A stretch of DNA of 64,000 nucleotides from JAAUTG01 sp964458705 (GCA_964458705.1 CAYWKD010000008.1:24055-88054); one strand, 5' to 3'. Positions 36,871 to 46,471 are shown, counted from the first letter of the stretch. A program made the numbers and translations. Notes: generated by a model not told the origin, from the sequence alone.

Positions 36871-37497
36871 ATGGCAAACGAAAGAAAGAGAAGGAAGCTC
36901 ATCCGACCTTATGAACTACTGCTACTCATTTTTGCATTACTGCTAATTGTCTATTTTGTACTGCAAAGTTTAGGAGTGGATTCAATGAAGCGAAGCGAAG
37001 AAGTTTCTTTTTTGGATCGCTCGAACGGTCCTAGTGAACCCATTCGAAGAGATTCCAGATATGATGAATCCACCGATGCAGTTGTCAAAGAATTAGCAGA
37101 ACGATTTGCGGATAGTGACGAACGCATGACAAATACAAAGGCATTGCGAGAAAAGGGACTTTCAGAAGAAGAAGCTAAGTTTTACAAAAATGTCAAGCAA
37201 AGTAAAAGTGATGATAATCTATCGGCAGCAGAGTGGGTCGGTATCCTTCAAGGTTCTTTAAAGACTTACAACACACTTAAAGCAATATTTGATGAAGCTG
37301 ATGGTGTAGAAAATAAAGAGGTGAATGAGCAAACGATAGAATTTGTCTTTTCTAATCCTACCATTAAAACTACGGTATTCAACGAGATTGAGCAGCACTT
37401 TGGCATTCCCAACAGTACGCTCAACGCTTTTGCTGCTCGTGGAAGTCGTGCTTTGAGCGATTGGGCAACTTTTGTGGATCAAAATAAACAGCAATAG
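36871..37497 (+). CDS. Single-span membrane protein of unknown function
   Basis: I do not recognise this 208-residue protein. It opens with a basic cytoplasmic segment (ANERKRRKLIRPYE) and one transmembrane helix at about 14-32, followed by a long charged, probably helical region. A conserved-looking globular C-terminus (VNEQTIEFVFSNPTIKTTVF and FGIPNSTLNAFAARG) ends it. It may be a membrane-anchored periplasmic adaptor. It lies after the TonB receptor on the same strand but 298 bases away, and it converges on the OmpA-type gene, 23 bases from its end. Confidence 0.6.
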   Translation: MANERKRRKLIRPYELLLLIFALLLIVYFVLQSLGVDSMKRSEEVSFLDRSNGPSEPIRRDSRYDESTDAVVKELAERFADSDERMTNTKALREKGLSEEEAKFYKNVKQSKSDDNLSAAEWVGILQGSLKTYNTLKAIFDEADGVENKEVNEQTIEFVFSNPTIKTTVFNEIEQHFGIPNSTLNAFAARGSRALSDWATFVDQNKQQ

Positions 37498-37520
37498 GAA
37501 AGTTGGATACTAACAGCACT

Positions 37521-40079
37521 TTATTCCTCTAGCTCAAACTTATACTGTAATTCTTCAATAATAGGATAACCGTTGGCAGGGTCTGTTTGTACGAGCATAA
37601 TATTAATGTAGGCTATATTTTCTGTTTTATCTTTTTCTGTGCTATCAAAAATGATTTTGATTTCACCGCTTTCACCAATCTCAAAAGTTCCGCGTGGATA
37701 ATCTGCTTCTGTACATTCACAATGATCCACATTATCAATCTTTAGAGGAGTATCTCCAAGATTGGTGAATTTATAAACATACTCTTTCTTCTCTCCTTTC
37801 TTCACTTTTCCAAAATCAACCACTCTTTTTTCGAAGTGCATGATGGGTACACCTGTCAAATCATCCTTACCGTACAATGTTGACAATTTATGGATTTTAA
37901 TGGGTTGTTGCTGGCTCACTTTTCTTGCAATAGCTGTCCTAGATGGAGCGATTTCTTCAGAGCTATTGCGGCGATCAAGGCTGCCCGTCCTGTTTTTCTT
38001 CAAGCGAGTACGCTTGATGCGAATAGAAGTCGGTCCTTCTGTAATCTTAAACTCGGTTCTACGATTTAGCTGATGTGCTGTTTCTTGTTGCTCTGTCGTT
38101 TCCAAAGAATCAATATATGACTCGGTTAATAAATCACCAATTTTCAGAAACGGATAGGCTGTTGCATCTTTCTCCGTTACTACTTTCGGTTCCGTCTCCC
38201 CATAGCCATTAGCATCAATTCGAGCCCTTGTTAGTCCCTTGCGGATCAGCCAACGACGTGCAGACTCGGTACGTGCTTGCGAAAGTCGCTTGTTGTAGGC
38301 ATCATTACCACGCGCATCTGTATGTGAACGCAGCTCAACTTTCATCTCTGGATACTCTGTCATTAATTCTAAAATCAACTCTAAGTCTTGTTCTGCTTCC
38401 TTCAAAATGACATCATCATCGAAATCGTAGTATATATTACTCAATTGAATGGCTTGGTCTATATAAATTGTATCGTATTCAGGTTCTAGTGGGGGTGGAG
38501 GTGGAAGCGGAGTAAGATAAAAGCGATGCTCAAAAGACTTTGTTTCGGTCAGTCCCACGGTAGCAACTTCCACAGAATCAGGATAATAGCCTGGATGCTT
38601 AGCTAATAATTTATATGATTTTTCAATGCCTAGTGGGAACTGGAATACATTTCCCGTTTCATTACTTTGAGGATATTCGTTTTCAGGTGTGCCACCAATA
38701 ATTTCAGCAATAGAAACGGTTGCTCCTTTTAGCACTTCCTTGTCCTTGGTGAATGTTCCAACTACGATATCCGCCGTAATTTTAGCAATTTCAAACTCGA
38801 AGATATCATTGCAGCAAGTCTTGCCAGTCCCAGTTGGTGAGCGATTTTCGTCTCTGTTAGAAATCAAAAAACCATGGTAACCCTCTTCATCTACCATAAA
38901 GTAAAGATCATCCACTTCTGAATTAAAGCCTCTTCCCATATTGATTGGACTGCTCCATTTCGTACCGTCCCAGTCCGCATAGTAAACATCAAAGCCGCCT
39001 AAACTCGGTCGAGCATCGGAGCTAAAATAAAGCGTTCCATCTCTATAAAATGGAGTTTGCTCATTTCCGATTGTATTAATCGTCGTACCTAGATTCGTAG
39101 GATCGCTGTAAGTACCATCTGCGTTTAAATTGGCGTAGTAAATATCAAAGCTACCTTGTCCGCCATCCTTATTGGACACAAAAAACAAAACCTCTCGCCC
39201 GAACAACTCTCCCACTGCTGGGTGCTTAGCAATCCAATCACCATTTACGCCTTGCACTTCTTCTGCACCCTGCCAACCATCGTTGCCTTTTCTGCTCATA
39301 AATATTTTGCTTTCCTGCACATCGTTTCCATATAAAATGGAGCGCGTGAAAAACATTCGATTGCCTTCTGGCGTGATATAAACATGGCTGTTGTGAAAGC
39401 CCTCTCTATTTATTTTCTGGTCTAGTACTTCTGGAGCGTCCCATTTGTCTGTTGACCTTGATGAGCTGAATATTTTGGAAAAGACTTCGGTATCTTCCTC
39501 TGATGCTTCCAGCACATCGTCTGAATCAAATCCTGCAAAATAAACCTCGTTATTGCCAACTAGCACCGCAGAATATTGACCCTGCCGAGTGTTCAACTCC
39601 TTTCCTGCATGAGTCACCGTTACTTTAGGATTTTGAGGCATATCCCTTGCTAGTTCTGCTCCTGCCAATTCAATTTCCGCTAGTTGCTTTAACTTAGGAT
39701 CAGAGGTTTCGATCATAAATTCTTTTAGCGTTGTAATGGCGTCTAATGGGTTGCCATTCATTTTTTGCATCTTACCGTAGTAATATTTTGCATCGGGAAA
39801 AGCACCTTCATCTCTACGCAGCAACGTTCTTAACCTACGTTCGGCTGTTCGATAGTCCCTAATTTCGTAAGCCATCATTGCAATTGGATACAGCAATGCC
39901 CTGTCCTCACTTTCGTCATAAGCCTTCTCGTACCATTCTATGGCATTGACATAATCTTTTTGCTCTTCTAGCATCCTTGCCGTTGCTAGTGTTTTTTCTA
40001 AGGTTGGTTTATTGATCGGCTGTGCAGAAATAGCAGCCGAAATACTTATTAACAAAATGATGAAAGCAACTTTTTTCAT
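37521..40079 (-). CDS. OmpA-family protein with TPR, PD40 repeats and C-terminal DUF1573 domain (PorE-like)
   Basis: This 852-residue protein has a signal peptide (AAISAQPIN), TPR-like helices (about 25-130), and a PD40/WD40-type beta-propeller (about 150-430: YFSSDARPSLGGFDVYYAD). A carboxypeptidase-regulatory-like fold follows, then an OmpA peptidoglycan-binding domain (VELRSHTDARGNDAYNKRL, about residue 590). That order matches PorE of the T9SS. It then adds a DUF1573 domain over the last 105 residues (VVDFGKVKKGEKKEYVYKF), which PorE lacks as far as I know. The PorP-type gene lies 58 bases upstream on the same strand, so the two probably work together at the outer membrane and wall. Confidence 0.88.
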   Translation of the reverse strand: MKKVAFIILLISISAAISAQPINKPTLEKTLATARMLEEQKDYVNAIEWYEKAYDESEDRALLYPIAMMAYEIRDYRTAERRLRTLLRRDEGAFPDAKYYYGKMQKMNGNPLDAITTLKEFMIETSDPKLKQLAEIELAGAELARDMPQNPKVTVTHAGKELNTRQGQYSAVLVGNNEVYFAGFDSDDVLEASEEDTEVFSKIFSSSRSTDKWDAPEVLDQKINREGFHNSHVYITPEGNRMFFTRSILYGNDVQESKIFMSRKGNDGWQGAEEVQGVNGDWIAKHPAVGELFGREVLFFVSNKDGGQGSFDIYYANLNADGTYSDPTNLGTTINTIGNEQTPFYRDGTLYFSSDARPSLGGFDVYYADWDGTKWSSPINMGRGFNSEVDDLYFMVDEEGYHGFLISNRDENRSPTGTGKTCCNDIFEFEIAKITADIVVGTFTKDKEVLKGATVSIAEIIGGTPENEYPQSNETGNVFQFPLGIEKSYKLLAKHPGYYPDSVEVATVGLTETKSFEHRFYLTPLPPPPPLEPEYDTIYIDQAIQLSNIYYDFDDDVILKEAEQDLELILELMTEYPEMKVELRSHTDARGNDAYNKRLSQARTESARRWLIRKGLTRARIDANGYGETEPKVVTEKDATAYPFLKIGDLLTESYIDSLETTEQQETAHQLNRRTEFKITEGPTSIRIKRTRLKKNRTGSLDRRNSSEEIAPSRTAIARKVSQQQPIKIHKLSTLYGKDDLTGVPIMHFEKRVVDFGKVKKGEKKEYVYKFTNLGDTPLKIDNVDHCECTEADYPRGTFEIGESGEIKIIFDSTEKDKTENIAYINIMLVQTDPANGYPIIEELQYKFELEE

Positions 40080-40137
40080 TGTTTATTTTTCTAAATCTTT
40101 GTCGAATTCATTTGCGTCCTCGTAAATAAGTGTTCAC

Positions 40138-41232
40138 TTAAAATTTAGGACATAAAATCTTTGGATTCACTTGTGGCTCTTTGTATATCTTAATAATATA
40201 ACTAGCTGCTATTTCAAATCCATTACGGATTCTAGCATTATTTGCTAAAGCAGATGTTGTAAAATCATAGCTTGCCCTTACGGATAAGTCTTTGTACTGT
40301 GCGCCTCCAATCATATTGAACGAATCGCCCAATCGCATACTCGGACCTAGCAGCAGTTGCAAATCTTTGTTAAACTGATATCCCACAGGTACTTGTGCGA
40401 TCACTTCTGTTAGCCCTTTTGTTGTTTGAAAAAAAGCAGATGGGTGCAGACTAAATTGGTCATTGATTTTATAATCAACTGTCGTGTGAAATTTTAAGGT
40501 TGCCGGACGCTTGCGCTCTGGGGCATCTCGATCAATTGAAGTAACCGTAGAATCTTGACTTGATTGTGAAGTGCCTGTTAAGGCATAATCGTTCCCAAGA
40601 TTAACAAGATGATTACCGACTAGCCCAACTCTAAGATTTACATCTTCGTTTATTTTTGAAGTCAGCAATAAGCCAGCTGAGTAGCTCGGAAAATCTGCTA
40701 CACCTTCATTTTCTCCAGTTCGTTCATTTCGCTGTTCGTTGAATAGCCCCAAGTCCTCACTTTGATTTAGTCCTGTGTTTTGTAGTTGATCTTCAAACAC
40801 TAAAAATCTAGTTTCTAAACTTCTGCTCATTGTTCCCCCTTGCACTCCTAGCGTCAGAATATGATTACTTTTTTTATCAAGCACCTTGTGGAATGCACCA
40901 GAAAGCATAAAGAAACTAGTTCTCAATTTCACTTCTGTACCTGCCCGATCATTCAAAAAGGCAGCTCCTACGCCAATCCAATCTCGCTTCTTCTTACCGA
41001 TAGCTAAAATCGGCGCATCGGCGTAAAGCGAAGGTGTTTGATAAATATTGTCTGTCCATTGGCTTCGATAAATACCTCCAATCCGAACTGTCCCCAAAAA
41101 AGCACCAGTGTTGGCGGGGTTCAAGGTCAATGGAGACATATTGTACATGGTAAAGTGAATATCCTGTGCTTGAAGGTTTGCAACACCCAAACAACTCAAT
41201 AAAATGAAGAGTAGAAGTCTAATTTTTTTCAT
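40138..41232 (-). CDS. PorP/SprF family type IX secretion membrane protein
   Basis: This 364-residue outer-membrane barrel has a signal peptide (LGVANLQAQDI) and the family opening IHFTMYNMSPLTLNPANTGA. Later parts show IGGIYRSQWTDNIY, GVGAAFLNDRAGT and QLLLGPSMRLGDSFNMIGGA. Such proteins attach to surface adhesins or T9SS components and are nearly always paired with an OmpA-like partner, which follows immediately. The paired genes may serve a specific secreted adhesin that is not in this window. Confidence 0.92.
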   Translation of the reverse strand: MKKIRLLLFILLSCLGVANLQAQDIHFTMYNMSPLTLNPANTGAFLGTVRIGGIYRSQWTDNIYQTPSLYADAPILAIGKKKRDWIGVGAAFLNDRAGTEVKLRTSFFMLSGAFHKVLDKKSNHILTLGVQGGTMSRSLETRFLVFEDQLQNTGLNQSEDLGLFNEQRNERTGENEGVADFPSYSAGLLLTSKINEDVNLRVGLVGNHLVNLGNDYALTGTSQSSQDSTVTSIDRDAPERKRPATLKFHTTVDYKINDQFSLHPSAFFQTTKGLTEVIAQVPVGYQFNKDLQLLLGPSMRLGDSFNMIGGAQYKDLSVRASYDFTTSALANNARIRNGFEIAASYIIKIYKEPQVNPKILCPKF

Positions 41233-41494
41233 AAACGTTATTTTGCACTATTGCTTGGCTGAAATCGCTTCCTTCCATTGCAATATTTATAACTCCGAAG
41301 TCGAAAGATAATTGTTTTGACGCAAATAAGAAAGGTAAGTAAGATTAAGGTTTAAATAAGCCACAAGACGAAGATAAAAAAAATGATGGGAGATAAGACA
41401 GGCAGAAGGTCAGATTTTTTTTGGAATTGCTCAATAACCTGTGCCAAAGTTATTTATTTCCTTTGAAAAAGGTCATTGAACAATTCCTTAGTTA

Positions 41495-41953
41495 CTATTG
41501 AGTTTCTTCTTGCTTGAAGTTCACTTTGTTTAGAAACCGCTCGGTATCCTCAATCAATTTTTTCAAATCAATATTCAGTTTTCTCTTCTTTTCTTCCTGC
41601 TCCACGCTATCTGCCGTAGGTTTATTTTCAATATCCTCTAACTCCTGTTCTATTCCTTTTCGACGGTCTTCCAAATTTGCTAGTTCATCAAGCGATTTGG
41701 TGTCCTCTGGTTTTACGGCGTTCTTGATGTTGTTAAACAAGTTGCCAACTTGATTCAAAGCATCATCGTACTTGCCATTGTCTAACTTTTCTTTCTCTTT
41801 AGTGAGTAAGTCTTTCACTGCCCTTCCAACATCTTTAAACTCTTCTACCACATCTTTGGCATTCTCTTTTTCGGCATCTGTGCCTAGAAAGAAATTATAA
41901 ATCAATACGCCCGCTACAATAATCAATAGCAGTCTAAAAAGTATCTTGACCAT
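41495..41953 (-). CDS. Membrane-anchored coiled-coil protein of unknown function
   Basis: This 152-residue protein has one N-terminal transmembrane helix (about 4-24, LFRLLLIIVAGVLIYNFFLG). A highly charged helical stretch follows (ENAKDVVEEFKDVGRAVKDL) and then heptad-like segments to the C-terminus (LANLEDRRKGIEQELEDIE). No family is recognised. Its -7-like box is 39 bases upstream, so it is probably transcribed alone. A structural or scaffolding role at the inner membrane is only a guess. Confidence 0.6.
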   Translation of the reverse strand: MVKILFRLLLIIVAGVLIYNFFLGTDAEKENAKDVVEEFKDVGRAVKDLLTKEKEKLDNGKYDDALNQVGNLFNNIKNAVKPEDTKSLDELANLEDRRKGIEQELEDIENKPTADSVEQEEKKRKLNIDLKKLIEDTERFLNKVNFKQEETQ

Positions 41954-41991
41954 AGTAATTTACAATTTATTATTGAATTTCTTTTGCAAAG

Positions 41992-41999
41992 CAAAAATA
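41992..41999 (-). promoter_or_regulatory. Putative -7 box for the coiled-coil protein gene
   Basis: The minus strand reads TATTTTTG, a full TAnnTTTG match, 39 bases before the start. Confidence 0.45.
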
Positions 42000-42122
42000 A
42001 GTTAAATACAGAAAGAGAGAAAGTTTTTTCTACAAAGACCAGCTTTTAACGGATAACTATATTTTTTTCATAATAGTGCTTTTCAATTCATAATAAGCTA
42101 TTCTAAGGTCAGTTAATAGTAG

Positions 42123-43886
42123 CTATTTTCTATTCATTACGATAGGCTTGGCTTGAATAAATCGTTCCCCTTTTATTAGAAGCCATTGTACGGTAGAAGA
42201 GCTATGCAATTTTATCTTTTCTGTGTGCTTTCCTGCGGCTATTTGTCTCTCAAATGCTTGTATAACTTTTCCATTAGTATCAAAAACGACAAATTGTATC
42301 TGTTCTCGTTGAGGCAGCGTAATATTGATGTAGGCGAAATTGCTATCATTAGGATTAGGATATACATTCGATACTTCATAGCCTTTCGGTAAAAATGTAC
42401 TGATATCAAGTAGGGAACTGCGCCAGTGTGATTCACCAGAGAATACTTTCAGTTCTTTTGCTAACCACTCTTCCGAGTCAGGATTGAGAATATCAGTGTA
42501 CCAATATTGAGCATGAGCGACTTGGGGTTCAATACGCAAGATGCCGTAGCCATGTTCGGTAAGATTGAGATATTTGTGATGTGGATTTTGGGCTAAGGTA
42601 AGTTGAATAGCCAAGTCAGTAAATAAACCAAATCCCGCTTCGTCAAAATTACCTCTACTCACACTAGGAGATAAAAATTCTACTGCTAGGCTTCCTTCAC
42701 CTGTCGTAGGGTCGTAATTATCTTTGTCTTTGGGCACATCTGCCGCTATGGAGACGTGTAAATGCCCACTAATGATAATAATATTTTCCACATTATTTTC
42801 CTTAATTACATTGAGCACACGCTCCCTTTCGTTTGGAAACCCATCCCAGCTATCAGCATCGAAAACTGCTCCATCTACTGGAAGCCCTGCTGGCACATTT
42901 TCTGTTGACCAATTGGCGAATAGTTTTTGATTACCTATGATTTTCCAGTGCGCCTCTGATTGCGTCAGTTCATTTTTTAACCATTCAAACTGTGCATTAC
43001 TCAATGTACTGTTTTCACCATTGGCAAGAGTATCTTGATTGCGGTATCGCCAGATATCCACTAAAATCAAGTCTGCCAGATCGCCATAATGCAGCGTTTT
43101 GTAGATGCGATCCGTATCAGAGGTATCAGGCAGGCGAATAGGATTCCATTCTAAGAATGCTTGAGTACTGGCACTTGGATTTGTTCTATCTACATCGTGA
43201 TTGTCCCAGATCATTGCCATAGGATGCTGCTGGCGTGCTGCCCTCAAATCTGGGTCAGTGAGATAATAGTTATGCAAATTACGCCACTCTTCTAGGGTCT
43301 CTGGCTGTGTTGGAAATGGTTCAGGTACTCGTACTTGCTCATCTTGATCGACAAAGTCATAGACATAATCACCTAGGTGAATGAATAAGTCTAAATCGGT
43401 TCGATTAGCAATGTGCCTATAAGCATTAAAAAATCCACTGTATATACTGCTGCACGATGTTATGGCAAAGGTTAATTGCTCTGTATTTGATTCGGGCGCA
43501 GTTTTGGTACGCCCAGTGGCTGATGCCTGTCCGAATTCGTCTTCAAAGCGGTAGAAATAAACTTGGTCAGCTTCTAATCCGCTCACATCCACCTTCACCG
43601 TCCAATCACGATCGCTAGATGTTACAAAATCACCGCTATTAACAACATTGATAAATGCTTCATCCGTAGCTATTGACCACGTACCAGTAAGTTTTTCAGA
43701 TGATTCGATTGGTGCAAGACGTGTCCAAATGATAACTCGGTCGCTCATGGGGTCGCCTGATGCTACGCCATTTAGAAAAGGAGTATGCAAAGTATCAAGG
43801 TACATATTAGCTGGGAAAACCTCAACTTGAGCCTTTGTATGAAGACTAGTATAGCATAAAATGGATAGTAGGAGGATTCTTCTCAT
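42123..43886 (-). CDS. PhoD-like alkaline phosphatase with T9SS sorting domain
   Basis: This 587-residue secreted phosphatase has a signal peptide (SLHTKAQVEV) and a PhoD N-terminal domain (FLNGVASGDPMSDRVIIWTRL region, about 32-110). The metallophosphatase domain shows HLGDYVYDF, MIWDNHDVDRTN and IIISGHLHVSIAADV, all metal-binding patterns of the PhoD family. It would release phosphate from esters or diesters outside the cell. A type A T9SS sorting domain closes the protein (VYPNPNDSNFAYINIT). It is a single gene; regulation by phosphate is expected from the family but not visible here. Confidence 0.93.
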   Translation of the reverse strand: MRRILLLSILCYTSLHTKAQVEVFPANMYLDTLHTPFLNGVASGDPMSDRVIIWTRLAPIESSEKLTGTWSIATDEAFINVVNSGDFVTSSDRDWTVKVDVSGLEADQVYFYRFEDEFGQASATGRTKTAPESNTEQLTFAITSCSSIYSGFFNAYRHIANRTDLDLFIHLGDYVYDFVDQDEQVRVPEPFPTQPETLEEWRNLHNYYLTDPDLRAARQQHPMAMIWDNHDVDRTNPSASTQAFLEWNPIRLPDTSDTDRIYKTLHYGDLADLILVDIWRYRNQDTLANGENSTLSNAQFEWLKNELTQSEAHWKIIGNQKLFANWSTENVPAGLPVDGAVFDADSWDGFPNERERVLNVIKENNVENIIIISGHLHVSIAADVPKDKDNYDPTTGEGSLAVEFLSPSVSRGNFDEAGFGLFTDLAIQLTLAQNPHHKYLNLTEHGYGILRIEPQVAHAQYWYTDILNPDSEEWLAKELKVFSGESHWRSSLLDISTFLPKGYEVSNVYPNPNDSNFAYINITLPQREQIQFVVFDTNGKVIQAFERQIAAGKHTEKIKLHSSSTVQWLLIKGERFIQAKPIVMNRK

Positions 43887-43959
43887 TGATATTCAATTTA
43901 TTGAGTATTTACAACTACACAATGGTTAAGGATTAAGAAGCATCAAGCCATGGTATGAG

Positions 43960-45411
43960 TCAATATTTCGTAACAATGGTTTTCTCTTCTGTGAAAAAGT
44001 CAAGTGAAGCCTGCCCGCCTTCCATTGCAAAACTAGAGTGTATAATACCTCCAGAAGGCACTGTCAGTTGAGCTGTAAGCCAATCATTTATCCATATCGT
44101 TCTAGCTTTCAGTCTGTTAGCTAATTCGTTAGCCTTGGTGCTGTCCTTTGTCCATATACTAGCTGAAAGCCCGTATTGGGTTTTATTAGCTAATACTATA
44201 GCATCTTCTACTGTATCAAATGCTTGTAGGCTCACAATTGGACCTAGTATAGGTGCTTGATTGATGACAGAATCATTGGAAAGACCTTCTAATACTGTAG
44301 GTCGAAAGAAGAAGCCTTTTTCCAAGTCCCCACTTTGCTTGATGCGCTTTCCGCCACATAGTACTGCCCCCCCCTCAAGTTCTACTTTCTCAAGTAGGCT
44401 TTCTAGCTGTTCGACTTGAGCCTCAGCAGTAATAGCTCCTAGATCAGTTACACTACTGAAAGGATCGCCTATTTTCAAAAATTGAGTTCGCTTTACTAAT
44501 TCTTCTTTTAGTTTTTCGTACAAACTTCTTTCTACTAATATCCTCGAAGCATGATGCGAATGATGACCGTTATTCGAGAAAGAAGAGCGAAGTGTGCCTA
44601 GCATCATTTCATCAAAATCACAGTCTTCAAAAACAATATTAGAATTATTACCTCCCATGTTCACCGCTAGTTTTTTGAAATGCTCCCTAGCAGCAGTAAT
44701 TATCTCTTTTCCGCTTCGAGTATCTCCAGTGAAAGAGATAGCCTTGATGCTTGGGTGCTGTACAATTTGTTTATGGAGTTCTTCATCTTTACCTTGAATG
44801 ATATTCAGAACACCTTTAGGTAAACCTGCTTCCTCGCAAGCCTGCCCTAGTAGATAAGCGGTCATAGGACTAAGCTCAGAGGGTTTAGCAATAATGCAGT
44901 TGCCAGCGGCTAGTGCAGGTGCAATTTTTTGGCAAAGTATGGACAGTGGCATTGTCCAAGGTGCAATACAGCCTACGATTCCGATAGGTTGACGAAGGGA
45001 GAATTGCAAACTTCCTTGTTCGTCATATCTAGCCAGATGTGGCTTATGAAGCAGAGCAGTTGCATAATATCTAAAATAGTCTTGTGCGCTGGGGATATCT
45101 TGGCTGATAGACATTGCCATTGGCTTACCGGTGTCTATGGACTCAGCACGAGCATAGTCAGACAAGTTTTGCTCAATGATGTCTGCAATTCGCATTAGCG
45201 TTCTGAACCGACGTTCTATGGGCATGGCTGACCAAGCGGGAAATGTCTTTTCAGCCGATGTTATAGCCTGAGTTAAATCGTCTTTGTTTGAATTAGGAAA
45301 CTGAGAATAGACTTTCCCAGTAGCGGGATTGATATTGTCTAGATATTTTCCAGAAATAGCTGGTGCTAAGGCACCATTGATGTAGTTCTTGATGTATTTT
45401 TCGATCGCCAT
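43960..45411 (-). CDS. Aldehyde dehydrogenase-fold protein with a lost active site (probable pseudoenzyme)
   Basis: This 483-residue protein aligns with aldehyde dehydrogenases from end to end, and KIAPALAAGNCIIAKPSEL and ISFTGDTRSGKEI match the cofactor-binding parts. The catalytic centre is gone. The PWN motif reads PWT (Thr153 for Asn). ELGGK reads NMGGN (Asn251 for the general-base Glu). GQxC reads GHHS (Ser285 for the nucleophilic Cys, inside HHSHH). EIFGP reads PILGP (Pro387 for the ribose-binding Glu). There is no frameshift and the fold residues are kept, so a non-catalytic role (scaffold, regulator or new chemistry) is inferred. A -7-like box lies 54 bases upstream. Confidence 0.85.
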   Translation of the reverse strand: MAIEKYIKNYINGALAPAISGKYLDNINPATGKVYSQFPNSNKDDLTQAITSAEKTFPAWSAMPIERRFRTLMRIADIIEQNLSDYARAESIDTGKPMAMSISQDIPSAQDYFRYYATALLHKPHLARYDEQGSLQFSLRQPIGIVGCIAPWTMPLSILCQKIAPALAAGNCIIAKPSELSPMTAYLLGQACEEAGLPKGVLNIIQGKDEELHKQIVQHPSIKAISFTGDTRSGKEIITAAREHFKKLAVNMGGNNSNIVFEDCDFDEMMLGTLRSSFSNNGHHSHHASRILVERSLYEKLKEELVKRTQFLKIGDPFSSVTDLGAITAEAQVEQLESLLEKVELEGGAVLCGGKRIKQSGDLEKGFFFRPTVLEGLSNDSVINQAPILGPIVSLQAFDTVEDAIVLANKTQYGLSASIWTKDSTKANELANRLKARTIWINDWLTAQLTVPSGGIIHSSFAMEGGQASLDFFTEEKTIVTKY

Positions 45412-45464
45412 AAGAGAGTGATTGCTTGCTTTCGATAAAAGATATCAAAATGCTATTCATGTAT

Positions 45465-45472
45465 CAAAGCTA
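45465..45472 (-). promoter_or_regulatory. Putative -7 box for the aldehyde-dehydrogenase-like gene
   Basis: The minus strand reads TAGCTTTG, a full TAnnTTTG match, 54 bases before the start. It overlaps the stop codon of the M28 gene, so the pseudoenzyme may be independently transcribed. Confidence 0.4.
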
Positions 45473-46471
45473 CAATAATCCAGCGTCTTCTCTATAAATG
45501 GCTGCTAATAACACTTGCCCTACTGCTCTGAGGGTGCGTGGATCAATTTTATCTATGGTGTCCTCTATGGTATGCCAGTGCTTTACAAAAAGAGTTTCTG
45601 TATCGTTTGGACGATTAATAATAACTCCCATAGGAATTTTTGCTATTGTATTCACGAAGTAGTGATCGTCCACATAATTCCTTGTAGTTGTGTTAACATA
45701 ATAATTACCATAGCCCATTGCTTGAGCTAGTTTCCAAATTTTGTTAACTACTTTACCTGCGAACTGCATGGAGATTTCTTCTTTTGTAAATCTAGCTCCT
45801 TGTGCTCCCACCATATCTAGCAGGATGCCATAATCGGCTGTATAGTTTTCTACATGTGGATTTCTTGACCAATACTGCGATCCTAAACACCAAGTGGTGT
45901 AGTCGCCTTCATCGCTACCATCGCCATGGTCTTCAGCATCAAAAAAGATGATATCAACTCCTATATCGGTGGGTTGTTGGCTGAGTTGTCTTGCCACTTC
46001 TAATAAAATGCCAACGCCACTTGCTCCATCGTCTGCACCCATTACTGGATTGGTTTGTTTGCCCTCATCTGGGTCGTGGTCAGCTATATGCCTACTGTCC
46101 CAATGAGCAGCAAGAATAATTCTCTTGTCAGCTTTTGGGTTGTATTGCCCAATAATATTTGTTGAATTGAGTAATTTACCAGTGTAGGCTGTTACTTCGA
46201 AGTTTTGCTCAATTACATCGGCTCTGAATTCCTTCAACTTATTGACAAGCCACTGCTTAGTCTGTTGATGAGCTTCTGTGTTGGGAACACGCGGTCCGAA
46301 ATCTGTTTGTTTTTTGACATATTGAAAAGCACTATCTCTATCGAAAGTTGGCACATTCACAGTTTTTCTAGTTTCTGCTGCCGTAGTTGTTTTGGAGGCT
46401 TGCTTGTCTTGGTCTTCTTGACAAGCAGCAGTGAATAATACAGCAAAAAAAATGATTAAATAGTTCTTCAT
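45470..46471 (-). CDS. M28 family peptidase, glutaminyl-cyclase-like lipoprotein
   Basis: This 333-residue protein has a lipoprotein signal (AVLFTAACQED, Cys17) and the zinc fold of M28 peptidases and glutaminyl-peptide cyclotransferases. Metal ligands are visible: AAHWDSR, GADDGASG, FFDAEDHGDG and the late WHTIEDTIDK. The short DAEDHG-DE stretch and the overall length resemble bacterial glutaminyl cyclases more than aminopeptidases, so the reaction may be N-terminal pyroglutamate formation. It would face the periplasm. The aldehyde-dehydrogenase-like gene follows after 58 bases on the same strand. Confidence 0.85.
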   Translation of the reverse strand: MKNYLIIFFAVLFTAACQEDQDKQASKTTTAAETRKTVNVPTFDRDSAFQYVKKQTDFGPRVPNTEAHQQTKQWLVNKLKEFRADVIEQNFEVTAYTGKLLNSTNIIGQYNPKADKRIILAAHWDSRHIADHDPDEGKQTNPVMGADDGASGVGILLEVARQLSQQPTDIGVDIIFFDAEDHGDGSDEGDYTTWCLGSQYWSRNPHVENYTADYGILLDMVGAQGARFTKEEISMQFAGKVVNKIWKLAQAMGYGNYYVNTTTRNYVDDHYFVNTIAKIPMGVIINRPNDTETLFVKHWHTIEDTIDKIDPRTLRAVGQVLLAAIYREDAGLL

